Of a stretch of DNA of 64,000 bases, positions 47,864 through 60,529 are shown in pieces (positions within the stretch are counted from its first letter, which is position 1; each line of letters begins with the position of its first letter). The stretch lies in contig JAPDRO010000011.1 of assembly GCA_030247885.1 (NCBI GenBank), forward strand, positions 868,001 through 932,000. The letters are read 5' to 3'. The notes below the pieces were generated by a model. The model made no database searches and was not told the DNA's origin. It worked only from the letters and a program-made list of their open reading frames with translations. Source of the DNA: Taxawa tesnikishii (nom. ined.) (taxonomy: Eukaryota > Ascomycota > Dothideomycetes > Dothideales). Both the position numbers and the translations under genes were made by a program.

Positions 47864-48821
47864 ATGACCGCCCGCAACATGCCCAAGCGCAAGCGCTCCG
47901 ACACGATCCACAGCTCACTGACTCCGCTCGACATGTCGGCGGTAATCGAACGATGCGAAGACATGGACGACGACAGCGTAGAAGGAGGAGGAGGAAACAG
48001 TCCACGTTCCAAAGTTGCTGAACGTTTCCGATCACTCAACATCGAAGCGCCAGCGCCCTCTCCCGTGCCAACAGAGGCATTGCCGGAACCAGAACGAGCG
48101 ATCCACGCGCCCAAGAAGAGAACGAAAAGAGGAACACCACAAGAGGCAGCGAGGCAGACAAGCGGGCCAGCGGCACAACAGCATGACGGTCCTGCGACAC
48201 CGCCACCTAGCCGCGATCGCAAGATCCAAGTCGAAGAGATTAACGAGACGCCGGGAGCCTACGCGCGGTATCCTTCGTCTCCGCCTCTGTCGCCGTCACC
48301 AAGGAAGAAAGTCGCCTTGAAAGCCCGGTTCACAGACTCAACATCTCCGACGGCAGCAGTGTCAGCATCAGCGGAACAACCGCGCCTTTCCCCTCTACTC
48401 CCCACTCCAATCACCACATCCCTCGATGCCCTCCTCACGCTCCCAACACGCACCATCTCTCCCTAGACCTCTCACCACCTCCTAAATCCGCCCCTCGCCG
48501 GATAATCCGCACGACGTCAGCGTCGAGAGCACGCCGGACCCCTCAGCGCTGTTCTGGCAGGATACCGAGATCACGGGTCACGAGGTTGACATGTCCCGGG
48601 ACGACGACGGTACGGGCATCAACGGGCTGGGATTCCGGCTCACGCCCGCCATGGCGTATGCGCGCAGCCAGAAGCGGAAACAGCAGGTCAGTGAGTGGAG
48701 GGCGCGCGAAGCGCGGGAGGCCAGACAGAGGAGATTCAACAGACGGAGAGGAGAGGGTACCGGGGCTGGGGGTCAGGTGGTGGAGGCGCCGAGGAGGGCA
48801 GTCAGGTTTGCTGAGGTGTGA
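47864..48821 (+). CDS. Hypothetical basic/disordered nuclear-type protein (two frame losses)
   Basis: Starts MTARNMPKRKRSDTIHSSL, or from the second ATG at 47879. The first two thirds are Pro/Ser-rich and probably disordered, with a basic patch APKKRTKRG that could be a nuclear signal. Frame slips appear in the CCC at 48442 and the CCCC at 48491. Past them the text becomes ordered and conserved-looking: STPDPSALFWQDTEITGHE, then GINGLGFRLTPAMAYARSQ and a charged helix KRKQQVSEWRAREAREARQR. That last block recurs, as I recall, in uncharacterised fungal proteins. Without the slips the frame stops early at 48466. Confidence 0.65.
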
Positions 48822-50580
48822 GAATGTCAAGAGCTAGAATGGACAGGGGTGCGGGCTGGGGATATGGACGGAAAATGCGGGCAGGGCGTTCAGTGTGCAT
48901 TTAGGGCGGCAATGGGTATACCCTGGGTCCTTCAACGGTGTAGCGTGGAACTTATACGGTACTTGGATTTCAAAATTTCTTTCGACTGCTAAAGTTCCGT
49001 TTCGTTCCGTTCTTCGCATTGGTTTCTCGCGTCGCTGCTGATTTCCAGACTCTTTGCCACGAGACGCTCGTGAAAGACACGATCACCGCCCCTGGGAGAA
49101 GACTTTCATCCCTCAGAGAGCAGCTCGTGCTGATTCAGTTGATGGGACCGTTCATCTTTTGAAGTTGTAGTCCACCTTCGTAGTCTTGAATCCTCCAATC
49201 CAGCTCGAAGTGCTTGGAAATCTACTCCACGATTCAACAACAGGTAGAGGAACAGATGGGGAACAAACATTTCCATCTCAGAGATCAAGCTAGCCAAGGC
49301 GGTGAACGGCAGCATGATGTAATAGAGCGTGTAGGCGGCTGGTTAGGGAAGGATCGGGTTCTGTTCGGAGAAGTCAAAGTGGTCACAAGGAAAAGAAAAA
49401 GGTTGCAAAAGAAACACCTGTAGGAGGTCGAGGGACTCTTTCTTATGTGTGGGTTTACTCTTGGTTATGGGTATGGTTGCGATAACGGATTCAAGCCAAA
49501 GGTAGTACTTTCGGATGGCGAAAGGTGCGTCGATGCATACCAAACTCGAACTCGGGGTCAGTATCTACTCTGGAAGCGCGGAGCTGTCTATCGGACATGC
49601 TACTTTGCCGGAGTTGTTGTCTAGGAGCAGCGGCCAGTCGGCGCGGAACAAGTGGTTCAGGCGACGAGAGCACCGCCTCACGTGCTTTGGGTTCTCGCAG
49701 GTTCCTGTGACTGACCGAGCGACGGTCGCTTCATTCTCATAGCAGCATATATGCTCAACAAGCATGTTGCTCATATGGAAGAGGTACGTGTACTCAGACA
49801 TGCTCGTCGACGGTTCGGCAAGCTTTTACCCCTTAAAGACAAGCTGGAGCTGATTCCGTTAATGGGCGCTCTGAAAGTGCAGTTCAAGCATAACAATCTG
49901 ATTATGGGAATAGTAGCGAGTACTCCGTAGAGTGTGTGATAAGGAAAGAAAACAGGCCATGGACGGAAAGGAGAGAAAACTTATATCCTGTCAAGAACGC
50001 CAACAGACGCGGTGAGGACTGGCAAGCTAGAGAGTTCCTATCCCGACGAGGTTCATAGAGAAGGCAAGTTGTGGTGGATCTCTCACAAGGGGCTTTCATG
50101 TGGTAATCTTCAGTGCAGCAAACGGAATGAACAAGGTAGAGGTTTACCGCGTGCGTGTCAAATGCTTGCCTCACGGTCTCGCGATTGCCAGCCAAACAAT
50201 GAGTATCCTTTTCAGCAATGAGTTGCTCATTCTCTATAGCATAGTTGCCTGCGGCCCTCTAAAGCGGACAAGGAACCTCAAAAGCCTTGACAATACTGAC
50301 CGTAAGCAAGTGAAGCTGCCTTTGAATAGCGCTGCAATTATCTGCAAAGAAGGTCACCTGGGATCAAAATTCTCATCTCATTAGCTCGACCTCACCTCAC
50401 CTCTGGCCAGATTTCTAAACACAGTTTCTTTGTCATCTTTCTCCAATCTCTCCGTCCAGCACCAATCCCTGCCGTGCTCTTTCCACACCACCCCGATATT
50501 CACGCCCTGTTTTAATTCAAACCACCTCCGCTGTTGCCGCTGCCGCTACTGCTACTCTTCCAGCATACCTCGCACCCTTG
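48822..50580. other. Intergenic, possible unrecognised minus-strand gene at 49.1-49.8 kb
   Basis: On the minus strand 49106-49315 reads MLPFTALASLISEMEMFVP and then HLFLYLLLNRGVDFQALRAG, which looks like real protein. It could be preceded by 49430-49540 (APFAIRKYYLWLESVIATIP) across an intron ending CTAACCAG at 49333, but the phases do not agree without an indel. No family recognised. The 180 bases before 50581 are pyrimidine-rich promoter DNA. Confidence 0.35.
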
Positions 50581-51212
50581 ATGGGAAACTGCACCATGCA
50601 GAAACCAAGCTCTAACTCGAACTGCTCCAAGGGAAAGACGCCAGCGGTTACCGCCTACGAACAACGCACCCAAGCCCAGCCTCTCGGTTTCATCCCCTCC
50701 AAGCTGATCCCCGACTCCGCCGCCGATGCCATGGTCTACAACGAACCGGAGCTCCTGCCCGTTTCCGGCGCCTACAAGGAGAGACTCACAGGTGCGCTCT
50801 AATTTCTCCTCATCCCCTCATCTCACACCTCCACCCCCTCAATGTCTTGACGCTGTAAACGACAGCGGTTCACTGACGCCGGAATCTTTGCGCTCTGCAG
50901 CCGCGTTGGAGAAACTCCACAACCCCCGATTACAGCGCTCGGCGTGCGCGTGACCCGTCTCTCAGGCTCCGACGTCGGACCACGTGAAGAGTTCATCGCA
51001 CGCCACGAGGTCAGGCTGAGCTTCTACTGTGCATGCCCCGCCGAGTCGGGCGACGCGCTCGGGGAGAGACATATGCACGGCATCGAGACGTGGCAGAATT
51101 CGGTCGCGAACGTCGAGGGGCTGTGTTCAAGGAGGAGAAGTGCAGGATCGATGCGGTGGGGAATATGATCAAGGAGCTGGAGAGGAGAGTCAGGGTTATT
51201 GAGAGGGAGTAA
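50581..51212 (+). CDS. Hypothetical protein with C-terminal coiled coil (frame uncertain)
   Basis: Exon 1 (50581-50791) starts MGNCTMQKPSSNSNCSKGKT and reads into LGFIPSKLIPDSAADAMVYN. After an intron ending at about 50863, text such as RFTDAGIFALCSRVGE and VRVTRLSGSDVGPREEFIA follows in a frame that does not join cleanly to exon 1, so one more indel is likely. In the GGGG run at 51117-51120 the frame slips again; the other frame gives AVFKEEKCRIDAVGNMIKEL and a short charged coiled coil to a stop at 51212. The start MGNC could be N-myristoylated (Gly2). Not recognised. Confidence 0.55.
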
Positions 51213-52185
51213 CCGGAGAGGAGGACGAGGGGGAAGGATTGATTCCGGAAGAGAAACTAGCTGTGGAACGGAGTGTGGAAAGGGGCGTTTTGTGATTTGG
51301 TTAAGGGTTTGCGTTGCCTTACGAGTGATTGATAGGCAGGCGTTCGGGAAGGCTGTCGAGGACGTGGCCCTGAGAAATCGCCACCACTCACTCTTTGCTC
51401 TATCAATTACTACCCTTTTCCGAAGGGTGGTTCAAGAATTTCCCCACAATGATTGACGGAGACGCGACCGCAACTCCCAAGGACTAGCCGTTGTCTGGCC
51501 TTCCGTCGAAGACACCCAGGTGGCAACATGTGAGCTTCGAGATCATCGCCCTTGCAAGTTAGCCCAGGCGGCTGATATCATCAATGTAATACTGTTCTGG
51601 CCATGAAGTGCTGGCAGGTACTGCAGTTCTCCCTTCCCATGTGTTGGCGTGCTGCGTATCGCTAATACGATGATGTCGTAGGGACTGGTACGGGACAACG
51701 GTGGCGCCTCCCGAAGCACTTTCGGGCGGAGACGTGGTAGAAATACCATCTTGTTTTACAGACAATCGAATGCGAATGGCTCAGAGGGTAAAGAGGGTAA
51801 AAATGAAGCTTAAGCAAGGCTCGAGTGAAGTAGGAGCGAAGTATTGAATACTCGCCGACGATCCTGCGCTTTCGATTATCAACGTAACAGGGTCGTGGAT
51901 GCACGTTGGATCTCGAGGATACCGATTGAAAGTGTTTCGGGGTATTGCTCTTGCGTCTTTTGGTATACGTGCAGCGTATCTGTTTCTCTTCCAATTGTTT
52001 CGTTCGTTCGCAACATGAGCATTTCGTTCGAGCATTTCGCTCACCGCGTCCTAAACCTCTCGCACGTACCAGGGCCTCAGCGGCCTCGTGTCGCTTCCGC
52101 GCTAATTTCCCAGTCGCTGCAAGCTGAACCTCGCCCGCTCGGTGCTGGTCGTATCTCTTCACTCACTCCACGCAAATCATGTCAT
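51213..52185. other. Intergenic between convergent genes, about 970 bp
   Basis: Short frames only. A GGGTAAAGAGGGTAAA direct repeat at about 51786-51802. No gene supported. Confidence 0.45.
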
Positions 52186-54116
52186 TTACTCCTCTCCGCC
52201 CCCGGGCGCACCTTGCCTACCCATCTGCCTCGCCTTGAGCATCTCATCACACAGCAACAAGTTACTGGCAATGCCAGTGCTGCTGGCGATGCAGTTGCGG
52301 AGCACCCTGAAGGAGTCGTACACACCTTCCTGGACCGGGTCCATGGGTTCGCCGGTCGTGAGGTTCAGGCCGACGACGTTGTCGTCAGCGACTTCGTCTT
52401 GTAGGGCTGCGACTGCGAGGGGCTTAGCATGGCTATTGAGGCGAAAATGAGAGGCGCAACTGGGGAACCGAGGAGTTTAAAGTAGGACGAGAGAGACTTA
52501 CGGGAATCCTGAATGTCGTGACCGGAGTTCGCGGCCAGCGTTTTAGGAATGACGAGCAGCGCATCTGCAAACGCAGTGACGCCCCACTTGGCCTTGCCCT
52601 TGACCTGTTTCCTGAAGCCCTCGCTATTCAAGTGGCTCGCGCACGCTACCTGGAACGCGCCACCGCCTGGAACGACGCTCTTGTCTACAATCATGTTGTA
52701 CACGCTTCTGAGGCCATCCCTTACCGCATCCTTGATCTGTGTGATTGTGTGTGCGTTGGGACCCTTGATGAGCAGCGTCACAGACTTGGGATCCTTGACA
52801 TCCTCGATAAAGGTGTACTTCTCCTCACCGAGCTGGTGCTCGTAAACAGTGCCGGCCCAGCCCAGAACATCCGGACTGAGATCTTCGACGCTATTTTGTG
52901 CGGTACCGCCACAAATCAGTTGCAGACGCTCCATGTTGCGGCGTTTTGCCCTGCGGAGCGCGAAGATGCCGTTTTTTACGAGGACGTCGAGAGAGAGCGG
53001 ATCGATGCCCTTCTGATTGACGATCACAAAGCCCTTCTTGTTGTCCGTGCCGCAGACCTCCTTCTTCAGCTCGACGATCCTGCGCAGCTTCTCATCGACA
53101 AATCGGCGCTCGCTCTCCACCAGCTTGTCCCTCTGCTCGGCCGAGGAGTAGTAGAAACCAGAGTTGATTTCCGACTTCTCATATTCCAAACTGACGTTCA
53201 GAGTCAAAATGAAAGCATTCTCAACCCTCTTAGGCATGTCAGGGTGCCTTGCACCGTGATCTAAAGCGAGACCACGGATGAGCTGTGTGTCAGACGCCGT
53301 CCGGTGCTGCATGGTCATGATCTCAACCATGTGCAAATCTGGCTTGTCATGCCCGTTGTAGATGGCGAGGACTGCGTCGACGATGTCCGGTGTTAACTGC
53401 TCTGCAAGGGTCGCGTTGATCTTGGTGGAGAGGGATGTTCGGGCTACAGAAAGGAGCAGTTCTCTATCGACCTCGCGCTCCAGCTTGAATGTATCGAGGA
53501 ACTGTGCCAATCGTCAGCATTTGCTGAGCGCGCACGGTGGCAGCAGTCGTTACCTTCAGCGCCTCCGTCTTTGCCAAATCGTATCCGTCTGCAATGACCC
53601 GTGGGTGTAGGCCTTCGGAGATGTACCTGTCGGCCTGCTTGAGAAGCTCACCGATTAAGAGCACACATGATGTTGTACCGTCTCCTGTGATGTCGTCCTG
53701 TGCTGTTGCTGCCCGTGCGATCATGACGGCTGTAGGGTTCTGGATTTGCATCTCGCGAAGCAGTACGCTTCCATCCTTAGTGAGCTTGATTCCTCCTGCA
53801 CCGTCCACCAGCCTGCAAAGCGTCAACCAAAGGCCCCATAGAGCAGCATTTTCCTCAGGTAGGGCTCACATCTTCAGTGTTCCGGAAGGGCCCAGGTTGG
53901 AAGCGAGCACCTATTGCATCTCTTTCAGTATGCCGTCCCTGCAGTTCTTCGAGCTCTTTTGCAACGTACATCTTGAAGACCCTCTCCAGCAGAAATGTTT
54001 ACTCGCAAGGCCTCTCCTCTCCTCTAGCAGAACATAAGCATCTTCCGATATCTCGCGTGGCATGTGTTCCCTACTCTTGACTCCGCCTTGGGGTTCAACA
54101 GTTGCGCAGCGCTCAT
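52186..54116 (-). CDS. CCT6: CCT6, zeta subunit of the TRiC/CCT chaperonin
   Basis: Cytosolic group II chaperonin subunit that folds actin, tubulin and others. Six exons with matching phases: 54116-54075, 54023-53970, 53910-53870, 53812-53554, 53501-52502 and 52412-52186, for 540 residues, the family length. Motifs: [34 protein letters not shown], the ATPase loop [49 protein letters not shown] and the C-terminal [20 protein letters not shown]. The last intron hides the true C-terminus; without splicing the frame ends falsely at 52365. Head-to-head with NOP56. No breaks. Confidence 0.96.
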
Positions 54117-54522
54117 CTCTGCAGATTCCCGTGCTCCTCTTGGTTTGAATATCGGTACCGGTCAGAATCTTCGATAATCTCGGTCCTAGGAGAGTCGATG
54201 TCAGCAATAACAAGCTGGTATAGGCAGTGCCTTGAATTTTTAGAACAATGTCCCGCGTCGCGTTCTTCTACGGCGAGCCGTTTCGACCACCCGCGCAGTG
54301 CTTGGCATGAAATTTGAGCTTCAAGCCTATCCTCGCTACGTTCGTGAGAACTTTCCGCAAAGTCGAAAGAAAGCTCCGACAATTTCGTCGATACGCTGCC
54401 ACAACCGCAACACGCTCGCTCACACATCGAGAGCGACGCTCACTGACATTGCAGAGCCACGTTGATCTGCTGCGTAGCCTCTATAAAAAAGAGAACCAGA
54501 GATTGGCAGTGGATAAGGCGCA
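54117..54522. promoter_or_regulatory. Shared divergent promoter of CCT6 and NOP56
   Basis: 406 bases between start codons. TATAAAAAA at 54482-54490 lies about 40 bases before the NOP56 ATG, on its strand. Confidence 0.5.
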
Positions 54523-56293
54523 ATGTCGGTTGACTACCTCCTCCACGAGTCCGGTGTGGGCTATGCGGTTAGTGCTCCGATGCGCATACCATGCGAAAGC
54601 ATCTCTCTATGCGTCCTGCAAGTCATACTAAGTGGAATCTCAGGTGTTCAAAACCCGTATGCAAGGCGACACCGTGGGCAACCGCCTGAAGGAAGTCCAG
54701 GAAGCCGGACAAGACCTGGCAAAGTTCGGCAAGATGGTCGAGCTGGTATCTTTGCACCCTTTCAAGGCGCCTCGCAGGCACTCGAAAACGCAAACGAAAT
54801 CTCCGAGGGTATCATGTCTGACTACCTGCGCACCGTGCTCGAGGCCAACCTGCCCAAGGCGAGCAAGAAGAAGAAGACTACACTTGGTGTTACCGACCGT
54901 AACCTTGCCGGAAGTATCAAGGCCGCTTTCCCACACGTTGAGTGCGAGACCGGCGAAACGAGCGAGGTTGTCGCAGATCTCCTCCGTGGACTGCGTCTGC
55001 ACGCCGCGAAGCTGTTGAAGCAGCTGCAAGAGGGCGATGTGGAGCGCGCGCAGCTGGGTCTGGGTCACGCATACTCTCGCGCCAAGGTTAAGTTCAGCGT
55101 GCAAAAGAACGACAACCACATCATCCAGGCCATCGCGACCATCGACCATCTGGACAAGGCCGTCAACCAGTTCTCTATGCGTGTGCGCGAGTGGTACGGC
55201 TGGCACTTCCCCGAGTTGATCAAGATTGTGTCGGAGAACTACAAATACGCGAAGCTGGCGCTCTTTATCAAGGACAAGAAGACTCTCAGCGACGATAGCC
55301 TGCACGACTTGGCTGCCGTTGTGGACGACGATGAGGCGATTGCCAGGAGCATCATCGATGCGGCAAGAGTCAGTATGGGTCAGGACATTGGAGAGCAAGA
55401 CATGGAAAACGTCATGGCGTTCGCCCAGCGTGTCGTTAGCCTTACGGAGTACAGGAAGAAGGTCGGAGGTTACCTGGTCGCCAAGATGGGCATCGTGGCA
55501 CCCAACCTCGCCGCATTGATCGGTGAGACCGTCGGCGCACGCCTCATCTCGCACGCTGGCAGCTTGACCAACTTGGCCAAGTATCCGGCTTCGACGGTCC
55601 AGATTCTGGGTGCCGAAAAGGCGCTTTTCAGAGCCCTCAAGACCAAGGGTAACACGCCCAAGTACGGTCTCATCTATCACTCTGCCTTCATTGGTCGTGC
55701 CGGAACGAAGAACAAGGGAAGGATATCTCGTTTCCTAGCGAACAAGACCTCGATCGCGTCGCGCATCGACAACTTCTCCGAGGCACCCACGACCAAGTTT
55801 GGAGAGGCGCTCAAGAGGCAGGTCGAGGAGCGGTTGAACTTCTACGCCACCGGAGAGGCTCCGACTAAGAACGAGCTCGCTATGGTATGGCCTTCATGTC
55901 TCCAGATCTCATGAAAATTGCTAACAAGCTACACAGAAAGCAGCAATGGATTCCGTCCTTGCCGACATCAACGTCGAGGACCCCACCGCTGGCGGCGCCG
56001 AGGACGAAGAAATGGCCGACGGAGTCACTGCGGCGGCCACGGAGCAAGCGCACCGCGCAAAGAAGGACAAGAAAGACAAGAAGAAGAGGAAGAGCGAGGG
56101 CGCCATGGACGTGGATGCCGACGACGCAGTTGATGCGGCCGCTGAGACTAAGGAAAAGAAGAAGAAGAGGAAGAGTGAGGGCGCTGCTGACGGTGAGGAG
56201 AAGAAGAGTAAGAAGGAGAAGAGGAGGCATAGTGAGGTCGCCCCAACCGAGGAGCCGGAAAAGAAGAAGAAGAAGAGCAGGAAGTCTACGTAA
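54523..56293 (+). CDS. NOP56: NOP56, box C/D snoRNP core protein (one frame loss)
   Basis: Core scaffold of 2'-O-methylation snoRNPs in the nucleolus. Exons 54523-54567 ([15 protein letters not shown]), 54644-55884 and 55937-56293. Motifs: [60 protein letters not shown] and the Nop domain [20 protein letters not shown] with the [11 protein letters not shown] helix. Exon 3 adds the long KKE/D-rich tail ([18 protein letters not shown]). The frame slips in the TTT at 54751, between MVELVS and [15 protein letters not shown]. The rest is uninterrupted. Confidence 0.96.
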
Positions 56294-56986
56294 ATCCCGT
56301 GGATGTGAGTGGACGCGGCACGGAAGGAGTATCGGCGTTGTGGGCGTGAATGTAGGCCCAGGGTTGTATCACTGGACGATCTTTTTCTTCTTCTTTTGCT
56401 CTCCTGCTATGCCAAAAGCCGCGAAAGTCAACGGGTTGGAAGGCCTTTCACGTGTACATGTCCAGAAAGTGTTCCAAACGCAGTTCTACTTCCTCTGTAC
56501 CTGAATACCGGTACTCTACCGTACCCTCTTAGAATGCGCAATCCTTGCACCACCGCCTTCCATTGCCTGCGCTCTTCTGTCACCTTCGTCTGCGGAATCA
56601 CGACCCCACAGCCCTATCTCATATCCAGCAGAACGTTACTGGTCATCGACAACACCGCGGACATTCTTTGCGCGTCTTGGACCCGGTGTTAAAATCCCAG
56701 CCCTGTTCAACTTGGTGCTGCCAGCTTGACGAACGGGATGCAAACGTTTTGCGAAATATGGTGGAATTGCATCTTTGCCATCAAAATTGCTCCTTCAGAG
56801 AGATCGGGATATCCAAAAATAGTTCTCGTTCATGCTGTTGATATAGTAAAACCAAGCTCTTGGTATATCGCCACCTTTGGTTCATGCCTTGTTCCACAAC
56901 GCCACGGTATATACGGCCAAGAAAAGGCACTCTGCCCGTACTGTACAGTCATCCCTATCGTACACAGTTAATTCCTTCTTTTGCCT
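56294..56986. other. Intergenic between convergent genes
   Basis: 3' flanks of NOP56 and the UQCC2-like gene. Nothing recognised. Confidence 0.45.
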
Positions 56987-57559
56987 CTACTGCATCCGTA
57001 CCATGCCCTTGAACCTCTTCACCATGTTACCCCACCACGTTCGGTCAGGCAGCTCCTCGATCTCTTTCGCAAGATTCGTGTAGTGGTTTGGACTTGATTG
57101 GGGCTTCAACAAGTTCTGCGAGACGGGATACTGCAAGAAACACGATCAGCTCTACATTCCGACTTTTTTTCTCCTGCTCCTGTCTTGCTCCATCCTACAC
57201 AGCAAGCATCGCATGGATCCGCATTTCTCCGATGTCTTTGGATTAACCCACCTCTTTGCTATACCGGTTTTCCAGTAACGAGTACAGCGCGTTGATCTGC
57301 TTCATCTCCGGCGCTTGGCCAGACGCTGGGGTCTTCGCCGGCGCACCCTCTGCGGCATTGGGTACCGAGCCTTGTGCGGGCGTTGCACCTTCTATGCGCT
57401 TCTTGAGGACGTTTTGGAAGGAGACTTCGGGCCTTAGGCGATCGACGGGCCAGCGTGTGAGGATGCGCTCGTAGTGTTTAGCGATTTGCTGGAGATGGCG
57501 TTCAGTCTTGTTGCTTTGCAAGGAGGAAGAAGTGGGGATAAGCTCACTGCTCGTGACAT
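56987..57559 (-). CDS. UQCC2/Cbp6-like mitochondrial complex III assembly factor
   Basis: Small protein of 136 residues in three exons: 57559-57548 (MSRA), 57506-57252 and 57130-56987. The core RHLQQIAKHYERILTRWPVD and then RPEVSFQNVLKKRI resembles UQCC2/Cbp6 proteins, which help cytochrome b synthesis and bc1 assembly. The C-terminal exon (YPVSQNLLKPQSSPNHYTNL, ELPDRTWWGNMVKRFKGMVR) joins in phase 0. The first intron is very short (41 nt) and the start is therefore the least certain part. Family assignment rests on the N-terminal half. Confidence 0.68.
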
Positions 57560-58023
57560 TGCGCTTGTGTATGGCTTGTTCAGAGTTGCAGAGGACGTTT
57601 TAGTTTTTCGGCAGTGAGTACAACGAAATGATATGGAATGAGACGAAGTGCTTGAGGCGCATGTGAATGCATGGACCGGATCGCTCTTGACGTTCACGAC
57701 TTTGTAACTTTGTTCTTTCCCCGGATCTCGAGCAAGCCACACTTCCCAATCGGGGGTTGGCGGGAAGTCTGGTCTGGAGCGCTTTGTGTGGCTTAGCCGG
57801 TCGGAAGTCGTAGGGACCGAACGAACGTCTGACACAATCAGTGCAATCCATCCATGAGCGTCCATCAACGTCGACCGCCGCTCGTTGTCGTTTGATTTGC
57901 ACCACAACACCATAACATCAAAGCACCTACAGCCACTCCACCGTCCACAGCACAACTCTCCCTCAGGGCCTCTTCTCATCCCGTCCGCACCTGACCGAGC
58001 AGCCCTTCCACGTCCGGGTGGCC
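57560..58023. promoter_or_regulatory. Shared divergent promoter of the UQCC2-like and BSD2-like genes
   Basis: 464 bases between start codons; no separate gene or clear TATA box. Confidence 0.4.
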
Positions 58024-59267
58024 ATGAGCTCCCAGCGCTACGAGCGGGTAAGTCTGCTGCCTTGCCAGCCCCTACACGTTCCCACAGCACATCGCAGACA
58101 ACTCATGCCTTTGTCACAGGTAGCAGCGCACGACGAGGACGACTCTCCCATAAGCCCACAACTACCGCAGCGCCAGGATTCCATCCCCAGCTCACCGCCC
58201 CCTCCTTCCGCTCCCGCGCCTCCTCCCGCCGCTCTTCTCTCCAACGCGACCAGCCACAGTCCGCTATCGAGCGCTCTCTCACAGACGCATTTGCCGGCTC
58301 GCCAGATGACGATTCGGACGACGAGCACGATGATCGCAGGCGGCTAGTTCAGGATCACGAGCGGACGGTGAACGATGAGGCTGAGGCAGCGGATAGCCCT
58401 CCACGGCCGGGGAACATCCAGCGCAGAGTGACACAGTTGCCTGTTTTCACACCCACGCCGAGCACGTCGGGCAGAGTGTACGGGGTGGAAGTAATACAAG
58501 AGACGGAGTGTTTGCGAACATCAGCGCTAAGCCGACGCGCGGTGAGGAATTGGAGGAGAAGCCTCCTGTAAGTTTCTATCTGATCCTTTCTTCCTACCTG
58601 CCTTTTCAAACAGCGTCATTTCCCGTCTTTTTACTATCCAGACGCTAACATTCTCCTACAGACATACGAACAAGCCGCCGCCGACGCCACGCCACCTTAC
58701 TGGGAAACCACAATTCTCGCCCCCGGTCTGACAGGAGACGAGATCTTCGTCGACGGTCTCATCGTCGGCTCTCTCTTCTCTTTTGTCTGGAACGCCCTCA
58801 TCTCCATGTCCTTCCAGCTCATCGGTTTCCTGCTCACCTACCTTCTCCACACCACTCATGCGGCCAAACATGGCTCGCTCGCCGGCCTCGGCATCACCCT
58901 CATCCAATACGGCTTCACCATGCGTGCTGCGCCCTCCGGCCCTGTCGTCACCCCCGGTAACGGTTCCCCTGACGGCGGCATGGGACAGGCCGTGCCCCCA
59001 GACCCGAACGCGCACGACTTCGATCCGAGCAAAGTGGCCGGTGACGCGGCGGCTGCGGCGACAGGGGTTGCTGATGGCGTTGCGGGTCTAAGCACCGGTG
59101 ACTGGTTGAGTTATGGTATGATGATCGTGGGTTGGTTCATCTTGATTCGCGCCGTGAGCAACTTCATTCGTGCGAGGAGGCAGGAGCAGTTGGTGCGTGC
59201 GAGCCCGGACAGAGGGCTCGGCGTGCCTGTTGTCGCCACGGGTGAAAACCCGGAAACCGTCGTTTAG
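58024..59267 (+). CDS. BSD2/NDFIP-family PY-motif membrane adaptor (two frame losses)
   Basis: Yeast Bsd2 recruits the Rsp5 ubiquitin ligase to metal transporters. Exons 58024-58047, 58120-58567 and 58662-59267. The N-terminus is disordered and acidic (GSPDDDSDDEHDDRR). The PY motif PPTYEQ spans the second splice and a second PPYW follows, both fitting WW-domain binding. Family membrane helices follow: LTGDEIFVDGLIVGSLFSFV with ISMSFQLIGFLLTYLLHTTH, then GLGITLIQYGF and YGMMIVGWFILIRAVSNF. Frame slips occur in C5 at 58198 (before FRSRASSRRSSLQRDQ) and in G4 at 58482 (before SNTRDGVFANISAKPT). No break in the membrane part. Confidence 0.85.
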
Positions 59268-60529
59268 AGATGAGCTGGTTCGGGTGCGATTTGGGACTGC
59301 TTTTTCTTTTCGTTGCAGTGCAATCGGCGTTTGGGGATCGAAGGGCTTGACTACTCCCCTGTGAATGGACTGTATAGCGATATCCGACCTTTCCTTTGTT
59401 ATTCTCTTTTGCCTGATTGAGACAGCGCTTGAATAGAGCGGTACCTTTTCCCCGGGTTTCTGAGGAAATTTCCCTTCACCATTCTGAACTTCTATCTCAC
59501 GTCTTAATACACGGGTGTACTGCCGGAGTCACTTACGAGGCCATGCATTGTCCCGAGAGGGCTAGATCGAAACCAGCGTCAATTGTTATCAAAAGGTGAA
59601 AGAGGAAGGTTTCGAGCGGTTGTAAATCGATACATGTTGTATTGACAAGAGCAGCAGTGCGGAGTTGTCGGAGGCGATCAATTGCACGTGGAGGTGGTAT
59701 CAGAAGGCAAACGTAAGATTCTCACTTGGTCAACTGGACTCTACCTGCAAGCATACTGGGTGGAGTGTGGGTGAGTGAGTGACTGCTGACGCTTTCTAAG
59801 AAAGGCACGCAATGCCTATCTCGACGAAGAACAGTGGAGCTTTATGATGTTTGGACTGTATGAGTAGCGTCTGGGGGAAAACTGGGATGCTTCGCCATCT
59901 AGCCCGCAGTCGAGGAAGGCCGATGTGGACGGGGAGCTTTTGTACTAGATCCATGTTTCCTTGCCCCGTTCATACCCCACAACTCTCTCAAATAGAGGTA
60001 TAAGGCCATAGCCGACCCCGTTACTCCAGCCATTGGCAAAGAGGTGCATCGAAAAGGAACGTTGAGGGACGGCTAAAGCTCTGTTGTAGGACTCCTCGGA
60101 CTGCTGTAGACTCAAACGAAGGGACTTGAACTCCGGAGTGGCAAAGAACGCACCGCTCACTGCCATCTAGTCAATGCGGAAGGGGCTTTGATGCACAGGA
60201 GGAGTAGTGCGGCGATGATTGAATATGGTGAAGTGAGAGATTGAAGGAAAAGATTATCTGTGGCTAAGCAGATTCCCAGATTGGAGATATCGCGATATGT
60301 TTCCGACGACCTCGTTATAGTACTTAGTCGGTCTGGATGAGAAACCGTTGGGAACACCGTAAGAACCTGCCGTAAAGGGCCAACCAATATTTTCGCGGAG
60401 CCTACTTACACAGTAATACTAACAAAATCGACATGTGATTTGTAAGTAAAAGCCCGCCTATATCGCTCCGTCAACGCCGCGCACAGATATGCCAATGCTC
60501 CACGATAAAACCATACACCTGTTCTTCAT
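59268..60529. other. Intergenic with doubtful minus-strand ORFs
   Basis: Minus-strand frames 59945-60166 (SMHLFANGWSNGVGYGLIPL) and 60157-60387 overlap slightly and might be exons of one small gene, but I recognise nothing and splice sites are not convincing. Confidence 0.35.

Noticed and set aside
54640-55680. 346-residue minus-strand frame inside NOP56
   Set aside because: Antisense shadow of a highly conserved gene; no recognisable protein family.
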